In this document: positions 36,301-46,516 of the stretch, piece after piece
Layout: every line of letters begins with the position of its first letter
Position numbering within the stretch: the first letter of the stretch is position 1
Origin: Pilasporangium apinafurcum
Lineage: Eukaryota; Oomycota; Peronosporomycetes; Pythiales; Pythiaceae
NCBI GenBank assembly: GCA_001600495.1
Contig: BCKE01000013.1
Location: 282,778-346,777, forward strand
DNA length: 64,000 nucleotides
Direction of reading: 5' to 3'
The notes under the pieces: generated by a model
Databases searched by the model: none
What the model was told of the DNA's origin: nothing
What the model saw: the letters and a program-made list of their open reading frames with translations, nothing else
Program-made: the position numbers and the translations under genes

Positions 36301-37341
36301 CAATTCCGCAAAATATCCGATCAAGGATTGCATCATCAACTGTGGTCGTCAAATCAATACACAGTCGTAGATACTCTAGCTCAAACTTCTTCACTTGGAG
36401 AGTACGTTGCCGATTTTTACACAATATCAGCACGTCTTTCAACAAGATCATAGCTACTAGAGGAACTGCGCCCGCAAGTTGCAGATAGAATTCATGAAAA
36501 TATTTGCTATCGCTATGTTTCTGCAATACTGAAGTCATTACCACGAGGGCTTCCGATAAGGGCATCTGTTGGATCCAGAACGAGCAGAAGCCCATCGTTA
36601 TGGAATTTCCTCTGGAAAGTGCGAGCTCTTGTTCCAACTGTCGTATAAAGGCGTAAAAATTCAAATTCATCGCTTGAGCTACTCGAACAAAGTCCTGATG
36701 GTCTCGATTGCAACTGAAGGTCACCAACCGGATCACGAGAGCTTGTATTAGCTCACCCAATCCCAGAGCATCATTACCCTGATTTAAAAAAGATACTGGT
36801 ATGGACATCAGCAAGTCATTTATCTTCTTGGTGAGAGATCTCTGTATGGAAATTTTTGTCTTTACAGGATCATGAAGTTGCGCAAGTCGTCCCACAAGCA
36901 TCACACAGCAGACCCACAAAAGCGCAGTCACTGAATACTCTTGACTTTCCGACCCATCGGCATTTGAAGAAATCTTCCACAGACTCTCACTTTGCTTACC
37001 GATCAGACGTACCACGCCGTCTGTCCACAATATTACTTTCTTTACGCTTTCTTCGACAGCAATGGCTTCGAACAAGCGCTAGTGATAGTGATCGTTTCAG
37101 TAATTTGTGAAGCCGATGGAGTGCGTTCATACGAAAGCAACAGCCGCTATAAAACATACACAAAGCGTATATTACTCACTTGAAGACCTTCCTGGGGTTT
37201 TTCCTGTGCGGTGTGGTTAGCGTGCGGTGACACTTTGAGTTTCTTCAATTCATGGTACAATTCGGATAGCACGCTTTCATCCACACTTGTGAGAAGATGG
37301 TGGTGGAACTCTACACACAACGTCTCCAATATGCCGCTCAT
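33357..37341 (-). CDS. Intron-rich helical-repeat (ARM/HEAT-like) protein, unidentified
   Basis: Gene span; the ATG is at 37341. Firm exons are 37341-37180, 37078-36063, 36002-35474 and from 35414. Introns at 35229-35164, 35090-35028 and 34799-34737 keep frame without stops, which hides them. Further short exons continue leftwards (about 34610-34515, 34380-34330, 34310-34125, 34070-33930), and the last codons are PPTRELVRAILNKQLQRCK before the stop at 33359-33357. The product would exceed 1,150 aa and consists almost wholly of amphipathic helices such as SLCFKILVQMIEKL, LGLGELIQALVIRL and LLLCALWTLGEFM. This suggests an alpha-solenoid scaffold. I do not recognise the family; a by-eye comparison to FANCI was not convincing. 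The exact exons in the last third are unresolved. Confidence 0.55.
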
Positions 37342-37581
37342 CACTCGGCGCTCATGCACAGTTTGTCACACACAAGCACGTAGAAATTTTTCTCCACGCT
37401 ATCCTTCCGTCTTGGCTTTCGTTCTTGGCAAGTAGTAGCCCGCACTCATTCGACAATCGACCATCACTCCAACTTCAAGCTCCTGATGACCATCACTCAA
37501 ACACGTTGTCAAAGCAAATGATAAAGAAAATATGATCAAGTACCTGTGTTTATTTCCTATTCTCAATCACAGCTGCACCAT

Positions 37582-40500
37582 CTATTTATCGGTATGAAAT
37601 GGTTGTAGTGCAATGTTGGCTACTATGCTCTCTCCTAAGTGTTGCATCTCTGACAAAATCTCAAAAATATTCGGGATCGCGTAACTTCTACTTGCATTCT
37701 CTTGCTCAGTATCTTCGTCTGCATCGGTTTCATGCTTCAGTTTGGGCAGTGGGATCAAGCAATTTGAGGCAATTGCCCGGAATTTTGCAGGTAGGAATGC
37801 TTGTGGCTTCCAAGTAAGTACAATTTCGTTTCGTTCGACACCATTCATGAAAAACAGCGCTAGATGCCCAAATTTCTGCTCTAAATCATGCAAAAACTCT
37901 TGAACAGGGTCAAAGCCGATCATAACTGGAACGGTGGTCAAATTCATGTTTTTGTAGACAGGGGCAACGAACGGATGTTTCTTGGACCCGTCAACTTTCA
38001 TCCGCTTGGTAGGTAAATGCTCAGTTGAGAGCTCCAAGACCGCATCAAAATCTGATTTCGATGATGCAAACGCCACTTTCCAGCCCGTAGACGATGCGCC
38101 AAACCGAAGCCAGTGCAGCAGAGCATCATACGAGATTTGAGCTAAAGACACCAATCGTTGCACCACAACTTTGCTTGGGGTGTTGCGCGTCCAGCTCGAT
38201 AAGCACTCAACATCTTCGTAATCAGTAGCGATGAACATCCCAGGATGTGTGGAGGGACTGACACTGGACGCCTCAAATCGTTTCAGGATTTCGCGTTGTT
38301 TGACTTCATCTAAAGAGCCATTTAAATCCACTATCAATGGTAACTGTTGCCAATCATAACTCGCAATCAGCTTGAGGAATCGAAGAAAGCCTGTCAGCAC
38401 CGAATGTGGCGTCGTCGTAGGCGAAGAATTGATAAATACATGAGCAACCAGTAATTCCACGGCTTCTACTGGCAAAGCGTTGCTCAAGAATTTGTCTGCT
38501 AGCCACCGTTGTCCCAGACGAACAGTCGGACCATAGGAGGTATTTTTCGTATGCAATGAGTGAATGCGATTCGCATGCTTGGGAAGGTAATCTATTTCTT
38601 GCCGTACTGCAATGTACTCGGGAGAGTTTACAAATGCCAATTTCTTCATTCCGGCAGCACCTGTCACTATCCCAAGTTCTTTTTCGCTGTAAATCACCAA
38701 GCGAAATACGTATCCACTCAAGAAGACATCGACACAGTCTTTCGCAACTTCACACCGTAATTTTAGTCGTGTCTCAAGCTCATGGGCGATATGCACGTAA
38801 AATCCAGTTTTCACATGCAATAACGCCTCTCTGTCGTTGGGCCACGAAGACGATCGTTCAAATTTGATATGTAGCACCAACGGTTCTAAAACCGTATTAA
38901 CATGAGACACCGGGGCTGCGTTGATCTTTTCTCCCTTCGAGTATGCCAATGGATGGGGCTGAATGGGGAACAAACTCGTGTATCGGAACCCTGGATGAAC
39001 CGGGAGAACGTCGGTTACCTTGAGTGGCAACGACTCCAAGTCGCGCAACGATTTCGCAAAGCTATTAAATACAACCCATAACTTCGAAACAGAATTCATC
39101 GTCGACTCGTATGAGGAATTCACTTGCTTAGATTTGTTTGCTGGTGCTGGTGTGTCCACTTCCAAAATCGAGTACATCGAGGCATTGGACGTCTTGATTT
39201 GGTCAGGAGATGTGAGCTGTGGGCAATGGGCCAACGCAATGTAACTGACAATCATTTCCAGCACTCGATATTTGTTATCTGGAGAGATATCGTCCCACAC
39301 GACAGCTTCAATAATGGCACCGTCTTTGAAACGTCGCAACTCAGACTTTCCTTTCCAAAATCGTCGAAATTCCGAACTCGCTTCTTTATCCTCTGCAGGT
39401 GGACCTTTATCGACAATTCGCCAGGCATGGTCAGGGTCGATACGCAGGCCAATTGCTACTTTGCGTCTCGCTGGAAGAGACGACTGAGTCATGCTCCACT
39501 CCACACTGTCGTCTAAGATGGGACGAACGACTTGAACACGATCGGTAAGCGCTCTAGAGAGAATTGAACTGAGCTTGCGCATCCAGAAGCGCTCTAAACC
39601 CATATCGTTAATCATACGCTTCTCCTCTACTGTGTAAGTCTCATCGTCAGCATCATCGACTTGCGTTGGTGCTGGAAACCAAAAATACTGATCGTATCGA
39701 ATCCAAAATTCATTTTTTTTCAGGAACAAAGCACGAAAGTCATCCATCGAACAATGCTGAATCAATTTAACCGAGTCCTTGGCTGCATTCTGAAGCTCTT
39801 GCCATGCGCTTTTCGTGATGCGCCCGAAGAGATTGCATCTACCCGAAGAATCTAAAAACACAAAATCATATGATGCACAGAACGTCTGTAACCCTTCCGT
39901 GGTGAGCACTACTCCATCCTCCGCAGGTGGGAACTGTAATGGTTCTTCCTCAAGATTGTGGCTCGCGATAAATTGAATAAGCACCTTGAACATTTGATCG
40001 GACGCAGTTTGCGCTTGAATTCGTTTCTTCAAGTATAAATAAAGCAGTAACATCGATACTAAGAAGCCATTCATGGAATCCATGCACCTGTGGAAACCAC
40101 GTTGTCGAATCCACACTTTCGCCAGAATGCACGCTTCTGCAAACTGTGGCGACTCAGTTAAAGCTGCATGCAACTCGCGGGTGTGTTGCCGAACCATCAT
40201 ATCTTCCAAGATTGAATTGTTGTACAACGGTGTGCTACATAGCTTCATTTCTTCCTCCGTCATACTTGGATCATGACGAACATTGTTACGCGACGGAGCT
40301 AATTTAGAAAGTTTGAAAATGTTGTTTGTAATCACTGGAATGAGACGAATGCACATTTTCGATCCTTTGATGTTCAATTCTGCCATATGCGCTGGGTTCA
40401 CGTGAAGCATTGCAATTGGTTTCTCGTAGTCTCCATTGAATCCTGCAAGCGTGACTTTACTGTAAAATTTTGGATGGTTTTGCATTTCCGCCACCAACAC

Positions 40501-41073
40501 ACCCAAGTACAGATTGCGCTTGTCAAAATACCGATAGTTGGCGAAGTCTTTGGGTAAGAAACATTCCGCAGGGATTTCAACAGCAATATCGATCATAAGC
40601 ACGCCATACTCGGTACTGTTCTTGCGGGCATAGACCATATTCTTTAAAATATAGCTTCCAACAACATCCATACGGGACGGTTTCTGGAACGGTAGTACGA
40701 TTTCCTTCCGTTTGATGTGATTGCGCACACACAATCCTTTGGCTTGTAACAGTTCCTGCGTGACCTGCTGATCACCGATAGATTCCAATATATTTTTCAT
40801 TTCAAACAGCAGTGCTTGGATACCCGCAGTCGTCTTTGCACTGGATTTGCTCTGTACAGCCGCCAGCAATTGCTCCACTTGCAAGCGGAAAAACGATGAC
40901 TTGTAGGAATTCGTCGGATCGGCAGCCTGTAAATGCCGCAATTCACTGGCACTGGGCAGTGCATACTTGGAAAGAACCTTGCGTAATTGCTGGACGTCGA
41001 CATCGTCACTTGGCTTTGCAGCATCGCTCGCCGCAGCCAGCGCCGTCGGCTTGGCCAGCGTCTTGGTTGCCAT
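37582..41073 (-). CDS. NOL6: Nucleolar protein NOL6/Nrap/Utp22
   Basis: A single exon of 1,163 aa, the usual length. It is a UTP-C component of the small-subunit processome needed for 18S rRNA maturation in the nucleolus. The Nrap signature is clear: an N-terminal nucleotidyltransferase-like domain (MDVVGSYILKNMVYARKN, then LMIDIAVEIPAECF and NYRYFDKRNLYL), the CILAKVWIRQRGF block at ~320, the FWKGKSELRRFKDGAIIE motif near 585, and the late LTTVPVMIGFDP. Nrap proteins are built from two degenerate poly(A)-polymerase-like halves. The absence of introns contrasts with the helical-repeat gene just downstream of it. It is divergent from the TPR gene, with 228 bp and a CCAAT box between. Confidence 0.95.
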   Translation of the reverse strand: MATKTLAKPTALAAASDAAKPSDDVDVQQLRKVLSKYALPSASELRHLQAADPTNSYKSSFFRLQVEQLLAAVQSKSSAKTTAGIQALLFEMKNILESIGDQQVTQELLQAKGLCVRNHIKRKEIVLPFQKPSRMDVVGSYILKNMVYARKNSTEYGVLMIDIAVEIPAECFLPKDFANYRYFDKRNLYLGVLVAEMQNHPKFYSKVTLAGFNGDYEKPIAMLHVNPAHMAELNIKGSKMCIRLIPVITNNIFKLSKLAPSRNNVRHDPSMTEEEMKLCSTPLYNNSILEDMMVRQHTRELHAALTESPQFAEACILAKVWIRQRGFHRCMDSMNGFLVSMLLLYLYLKKRIQAQTASDQMFKVLIQFIASHNLEEEPLQFPPAEDGVVLTTEGLQTFCASYDFVFLDSSGRCNLFGRITKSAWQELQNAAKDSVKLIQHCSMDDFRALFLKKNEFWIRYDQYFWFPAPTQVDDADDETYTVEEKRMINDMGLERFWMRKLSSILSRALTDRVQVVRPILDDSVEWSMTQSSLPARRKVAIGLRIDPDHAWRIVDKGPPAEDKEASSEFRRFWKGKSELRRFKDGAIIEAVVWDDISPDNKYRVLEMIVSYIALAHCPQLTSPDQIKTSNASMYSILEVDTPAPANKSKQVNSSYESTMNSVSKLWVVFNSFAKSLRDLESLPLKVTDVLPVHPGFRYTSLFPIQPHPLAYSKGEKINAAPVSHVNTVLEPLVLHIKFERSSSWPNDREALLHVKTGFYVHIAHELETRLKLRCEVAKDCVDVFLSGYVFRLVIYSEKELGIVTGAAGMKKLAFVNSPEYIAVRQEIDYLPKHANRIHSLHTKNTSYGPTVRLGQRWLADKFLSNALPVEAVELLVAHVFINSSPTTTPHSVLTGFLRFLKLIASYDWQQLPLIVDLNGSLDEVKQREILKRFEASSVSPSTHPGMFIATDYEDVECLSSWTRNTPSKVVVQRLVSLAQISYDALLHWLRFGASSTGWKVAFASSKSDFDAVLELSTEHLPTKRMKVDGSKKHPFVAPVYKNMNLTTVPVMIGFDPVQEFLHDLEQKFGHLALFFMNGVERNEIVLTWKPQAFLPAKFRAIASNCLIPLPKLKHETDADEDTEQENASRSYAIPNIFEILSEMQHLGESIVANIALQPFHTDK

Positions 41074-41144
41074 GATTTAGTTTGTAGCTTTTCGGACGAT
41101 CGACCTACTCAACTCACTGGACGACTGTTAACGCACCATTTCGG

Positions 41145-41150
41145 CCAATC
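41145..41150. promoter_or_regulatory. CCAAT box in the NOL6/TPR divergent promoter
   Basis: GGCCAATCAAA lies about 75 bp from the NOL6 start and 150 bp from the TPR start, the same motif as in the POLA1/UBE2J promoter. Confidence 0.35.
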
Positions 41151-41301
41151 AAACGGAGAAGCACCGCAGTGGACAGTGTTAATCGTAAAATATTAATACG
41201 TCTCATGCACTACATCTACGTGCTATTGAGCCGAGTCGAGCCAAGCCGAACATCGAACTAAAGGAGAATACTTCAAGTGTAAAAGACGAGTGAAAGAAGC
41301 A

Positions 41302-43204
41302 ATGGCGACTTCCTACGATGCATGGGCAAGATTCGATGTAGAGAAAGAATTGGAGCGCATCGATGAACGCACTGTCCAAGAAGAGAAGGAACAGGAACAA
41401 CACCGACGGATCATCGAGAAGCAGGTGGTGGAAGATACGATTTCGCAATCAGCGCAGCAATCTGCGGAAGTGTTGGCTGCGCGTGCGCGTGTAGCAGCAT
41501 TGAAAGCAAAGGGAAGAACACGGCGGAGAGGCAAGCAGATGGAGGAGAATCAACTCGAAGAGAACACAGTGAGTATAACTTCTGCTTCAGTGGAGGATGG
41601 AAAAGTGGAGCAGGACAAAGTGGGTGATGAAGTTCAACGACTGCAGTACCAATCCGAGTTGTTCAAGCGCAAACACGACGTGATGCAACAAATTTTAGAA
41701 CATCGACGGCGTGGTGACAAAATTTTACACGAGAAGCAATGGGAGCATGCCAAAGAGAGCTATCAGACTGCGCTCGTGGCCACTCAGGAATTGGACATGT
41801 TGGTAGCGAAATTAAGTGAGGTAGAACAGGAACGAAAAGAGTCTGTGATGCCAGAAACGGAGATATATGGGGAATCCAATCGACAAGTGGAACAGGCATC
41901 AACTGTATCAAACAAGATAACAAATGAGCATTGTGGATGTGAACATAGCCAAAAGCACAGCGTGGGATGCAGCAATTCCCACCACACAAACACAACATCA
42001 AAAGATCTATCCAAGAGGAAAGAAATGCTACCGAAAGAGAATGATTTACCTGCTATTGTGAAAATGTTTTTCAAGGATGTATATATGGGAATCGGCGTCT
42101 GCGAGTTTGAGCAAAACCATTTCGCAGCTGCAGCTGAAGTATTTAAGGAGGTGTTGCTCCGAGATGATCACCATCTCAATGCGTGGCTGTATCGAGGGAA
42201 AGCCTTCGCACGAATGGGTACATGTGCATTGATGATTAGTTTTTCCATTCACAATGGTTGATCATATTCTTTTGCTAACCATTCTGCAGAAGCTCCAATG
42301 TTGGCTATGCTGCATTTTAGTCGTATTACTAGTTTGGTATGTCAGCCTCTTTTTTAATGACATTTTTAGTCAACTACTAACAGTACTTCCTGCTTGTAGG
42401 ATTCAGAACATGAGGAAGCGATAGAAGCGTTGGACCACGTAAAGGCAAAACTTTTATCAGCAGACGGCATAGATAGTGGTAAATCGCGTATCGTCTTCGT
42501 TTTACTTCAACAGATATTGTGATTTTATGATCTAAACGTCCTGCGATGCAACAGATACAAAATCGATTGTGAACGCAATTGACGTCCGTACTCAAGGATT
42601 ACGAGAGATCTTAGAAACCATTCAGCTGCTCTTTCTCGAGGCGAATGTCATACTGATTGAAGGTTTTTTTCAGTATGCAATTTCAAAATACGAAGCTGTT
42701 CTTGGTTGCCTCGATTTTGTTAATACGCATCAAGACCTTTGGCAGGATATGGATAAAAATACCATTGCTGCTATCCAGCAGGTAATGATGGTCACATGTT
42801 ATCTGCAAGTATTGTGGATGTGTACTAACGTAGTGCGTGATTGCTGGCCGTTGCAGATACAAGTAGCTTGTCATGTGAATATTGCGAATGGATATTATGA
42901 GATGCAAAAAAACTATACCAAAGCAATCGAGCATTGCGAAAAAGCTTTGCAACTCGATCGAACTCAAGTTATGTGCCATTATCGCCTGGGCCAACTGTAC
43001 CGATCTCTTTATAAGTTCGAGCAATCTCTGCAGCATTTCACTGTGGCGAAAACCCTGATAGGATCGATGTCAATGAACACCACGCCCAGTGAACGCAGTC
43101 AATTACTGTCTCAGATTGACAAGGAATTGGACAAAAGTGAATTCGAACGAAGTCAGTACGACATGATGTACATTCGCTCACTAAGCGATCAGCAGAAGCA
43201 CTAA
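41302..43204 (+). CDS. TPR-repeat protein with charged coiled-coil N-terminus
   Basis: The model is join(41302..42217, 42290..42336, 42400..42478, 42555..42781, 42857..43204), about 538 aa. The last intron (75 bp, TACTAAC branch site) keeps frame and could be misread as coding. Residues 1-20 (YDAWARFDVEKELERID) open a long acidic/basic coiled coil to ~150. A TPR pair follows (GDKILHEKQWEHAKESYQTA), then a Cys/His-rich linker with CGCEH and GCSNSHH, and more TPRs: GVCEFEQNHFAAAAEVFKEV and, near the C-terminus, GYYEMQKNYTKAIEHCEKAL and YRLGQLYRSLYKFEQSLQHF. TPRs bind peptide tails, often of HSP70/HSP90. The FDVE.ELERID opening suggests a co-chaperone, perhaps of the axonemal-dynein assembly type. 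That is inference only. Confidence 0.7.
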
Positions 43205-43245
43205 ATTTTGTGTGCAATTTTCAGCTTGTTTGATGTTTCGGTTAT

Positions 43246-44268
43246 TTAAATGGTGGCCATTAGCTTTTGTGGATTTCTATTGGAAGGTGGGTTATCGCAT
43301 TGAGTCGGCTTGGGTGGCGATTCCAAACCTAGAAGATCGACACTTTCGGTGAAGAAGGAGGGTATCAATGTCGTTTTCGGCATTTGTCTCCCTACACTGC
43401 TGCTGGTTGAATAGCTGTCGGTGCGACCAATGGTTCTCGCTTGTTGCTTTATATCACTACCTTGATTGCTACCTTCATCTGCGCTACTTCTTTCATCATT
43501 TGATTTTACTTTTATGCCCGACTCTTCTAGGGAGGCATCGGTATGTCTGATTATGTTTATTGGGAAATCATTTGCCCAATTTGGGCTGGTGGGCAAGTTA
43601 TCTGTATATCTGGGTGGCCTCGTTTCATCGTTGAAGGGGACGGCGCGTCCGTCGATGTCGCGCGGTGACGATATCTCGTGTTTCGGCGATGGATATGAGC
43701 TTCGTAATCCACGATCGGTCAGGCTTCTGTGCAATTTTTCTGCTTGATGTCGTGCCCTAAGCAGCTCACTTTCGTTCGAGAGCAAGATACAAATATCGGA
43801 GGCAGTCTTGCGCACACCAGCACCGATGTCCAAGTGTTTGCTGAACCGATATTGTTCAAACTCATACCGATTGTAATCTACAGCGAGTTCTTCCAAGAAG
43901 GATACCCGGGTCACTTCTTGGCAATCCTTGAGCACTTGGATCGGTCCATTGATGAGCAAGTAATGTAGTAAATTCAGCGTCTTTTTCATGAGATGCGGAT
44001 TGTGTTGCATCGCGATCAGCACTTCCCAGATCCGATTGATGATAAACGGATAATCGACAACGTTACTCGATCGAGATGTAAATTCATTCATAATAAAAGT
44101 CGGCATCGCTACTGAACAGCAATTCTTGGGGGACAAGGTCGATACAGTGGCTTCTTCTAGTGGTAAATGCTGGTCCAGCAAGATCTCAACGGGGCTTTTT
44201 GGCTCTCCCTGGATCGCGACTTTGACTTTGTCAATGAACTCATCCAATGCAGTGCGAAAGCGATCCAT
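43246..44268 (-). CDS. ENTH/ANTH-domain (epsin-like) endocytic adaptor
   Basis: 340 aa, one exon. Residues ~25-160 form an ENTH-type superhelix: LDQHLPLEEATVSTLSP, MNEFTSRSSNVVDYPFIINR, then LMKKTLNLLHYLLINGPIQV and the basic YRFSKHLDIGAGVRKTASDI. These domains bind phosphoinositides at the plasma membrane, trans-Golgi or endosomes. The remaining 180 residues are Ser/Pro/Asp-rich and disordered, as in epsins. They include DLLGLESPP, which resembles a clathrin- or adaptor-binding motif. No ubiquitin-interacting motif or NPF repeats are seen, so it may belong with the epsinR/Ent3-like or plant EPSIN proteins. It ends 42 bp from the stop of the TPR gene (convergent). Confidence 0.8.
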   Translation of the reverse strand: MDRFRTALDEFIDKVKVAIQGEPKSPVEILLDQHLPLEEATVSTLSPKNCCSVAMPTFIMNEFTSRSSNVVDYPFIINRIWEVLIAMQHNPHLMKKTLNLLHYLLINGPIQVLKDCQEVTRVSFLEELAVDYNRYEFEQYRFSKHLDIGAGVRKTASDICILLSNESELLRARHQAEKLHRSLTDRGLRSSYPSPKHEISSPRDIDGRAVPFNDETRPPRYTDNLPTSPNWANDFPINIIRHTDASLEESGIKVKSNDERSSADEGSNQGSDIKQQARTIGRTDSYSTSSSVGRQMPKTTLIPSFFTESVDLLGLESPPKPTQCDNPPSNRNPQKLMATI

Positions 44269-44436
44269 TTTTTTATTGACAGACCAGCGTTCGTATATGC
44301 CTATTTGCCGCTAAACTGGCTTGGGATGGACGATTGGAATACTGTGGTAGACTTGAATGTTGCAGGGAATTCACAATTGTATTTGAGCTTGACTAGGATC
44401 ATTTGCATAAAAATAGAAAAGGTATGATTGTCAAAT

Positions 44437-46516
44437 TCAATTTCGGCTAATTTTACTACTTGTCAGCATACGGGCTAAAACCGTGTGGGTGCGTTTGAAA
44501 AGTCGACTGACTCCCCCACTGTCCACGGATACTCCTCCGACATTCGTTCCTCCCCGTTGTAACTCTGGCGGTCTTGGAAGTCCATGTAGGAGACACATGA
44601 CGAGCATAAGGACGTTCTTCGACGCATTCATACCTCGTTCCCATGTGATTCTGCACTCGCTGTTGTTGCAGCGAAGAAGCTGGTGGGAAAATTTGACGCC
44701 CGTACTTTCATCAGTATTTTTTGTCGGGAATGGCGTCCCCTCAAGCTTTTGGTGGCACTTGGAGTATCGCTAACTCGTGCAGTACTCGTCGATTTGCACC
44801 ATGATCGCGCGCTTTGCCAGCTCACATGCGGATCGCTTCGCAGGTCCGTACGCATGACCTTTGACGAAGTCTTGTTGACTCCAGTTACCAAGGATAATGC
44901 AAACCTGAGGATTTGGCGTGAGTACCAATCGCTTTGCCATATGTGTCAGTGTCTTCCAACTAAATCTCGACTGAAGGAAACACCATTTACGAAATAAATG
45001 CGATACACAATAGCTCGCCAAGAAGTCGAGATGTCTCCACATGCATTTGACATTTGTTATATACTGGTCATACGACGCTGTCTTGAACGAAGGCATCTCT
45101 CGGATAATCCTTCCGTACTCATGTTGTCTCTTCTTCAAGTTCTCGTACCAGAACACACACTTGTTCATTCCGGGGAGATGCCTGTACTCTCGCGTAGATA
45201 TCTGTTGAACATCGTATCGCTGGTTGCTGGCTTGCTTGCGTCAAACACCGTGCTTGTGTCTCCTCTTTCTTTTCTTCTTTCACTTCTTTCGCCGTTTCTG
45301 CTTCGACTCCTTCGCTTGACTTTGCTTGGGTATCCTTCCATTGTATTTCGCTTGGCTCTACTTGGGTTTCCTTTCGTTGCATTTCGCTTTCTTCTCTTTC
45401 ACATCAACTTCTCGCACACGAATGACAGTTCAGAGCGATCGCGTACCAGGGTCAATCCCAACGACAGTATCGGGAACGTAACTGTCAGGAGGTACCGTCA
45501 TGTCTTTGTCTCTCTCTTTCTCGGGGCGCTGCTGGAGTAAAAATGCACTGTAGCCGTTCGTCGTGATCTAGTACGCAAACTTGCGCTTCGTCGTCTTGAA
45601 CTTACGGATGTGAAAGCCCTTCTTCCAATGCTCGTCTCGATCGACTTGAAACTTTGTGTTTGTTGGGTGATGCTTGGGGTTGCCGCTTGAGATAATGAAG
45701 AAGACATCGATCTTTTTGCGTTTGCAGGATGCGCGCACTCATTTCATGTAGGACAGTCGTACTGATCTTGATGTGCGCTGAGACAAAGGATGCCGACACT
45801 GGTAGCAGCAAGAACACACGACACCTCACCAGCTTTGGTTCCTCCTATGCTCGAAATTCCATGTATTGCAGCATCTCGTACGTCTTGCTCAGAAAATGAG
45901 AGAGATTTACTTTTATCGTTGATTGAAATGGCGGATACACCTCCAGCCAATCGCGAAGTTCAATCTCTTCCCTCATAAGTTCTCCATCTTCACGAAAACA
46001 GCTCGATATCAATGCTCTTGCCTCTGCGCCATTTTTTCCATAGCGAAGCTTGATGTAACGATGGAGTCATCAATCAAAGTTCAACACGATGTGGTTTGTC
46101 GTGTTCACAAACATAGTTCTTGCCAGTTCATTGAGAGATTGAGAGATATTGGACATTTGCGGAGCCGAGTACTCGTTCACGAGCAACAGTCGCTGCGCTC
46201 GGTAGAACAGAAGCATGTCGTTAAGATTTTTATCTTTCTTGCTGCACGCTCTTGGTGACTTGCCATTTGCTTGTAAGAGTATCCCAGTACAGCATCCGTA
46301 AAAAATATTTGGGTGAGCTCTGGCAGTGGGATGTTGTCCTTGAAACAGGGAAGCACATGCAAGGTTCGTTGAAAAAGAAAATAGTTGAATGCTGACGAAA
46401 TCAAGTGGACCAAGAAGATATCCTACTTTCAAAGCGCACAAGATTTGGTTCGGATTCGTTCTAGATTCGTCGCAGAATGATAAACGGTGGCGAAGGTTGA
46501 TTATGTTTGCCAGCAA
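44437..46516 (-). pseudogene. Decayed mobile element with RuvC-like nuclease and zinc ribbon (TnpB/Fanzor-related)
   Basis: Fragments of one protein lie in order but in changing frames. From the N-terminal side: a helical piece near 46,410-46,180 (FNYFLFQRTLHVLPCF); VRDAAIHGI at ~45,880; VVGIDPGTRSL at 45,465-45,433, the RuvC-I motif, followed directly by a TGA at 45,432-45,430; then an open stretch 45,168-44,770 with SFKTASYDQYITNVKCMWRH, CIILGNWSQ and VQIDEYCTS, the RuvC-II Glu, ending in a stop; last TWERGMNASKNVL at ~44,645-44,600, where the expected RDVNA Asp is Gly. The layout matches the large oomycete family of RuvC/zinc-ribbon transposon proteins related to TnpB. It is clearly not functional. 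It differs in sequence from the Fanzor at 11,961, so two lineages are present. Confidence 0.6.

Noticed and set aside
33357-37341. FANCI identity for the helical-repeat protein
   Set aside because: Only one stretch (around AMSK...NAVALL and the following helices) seemed comparable by eye; the N-terminal third does not fit, and helical repeats match one another easily.
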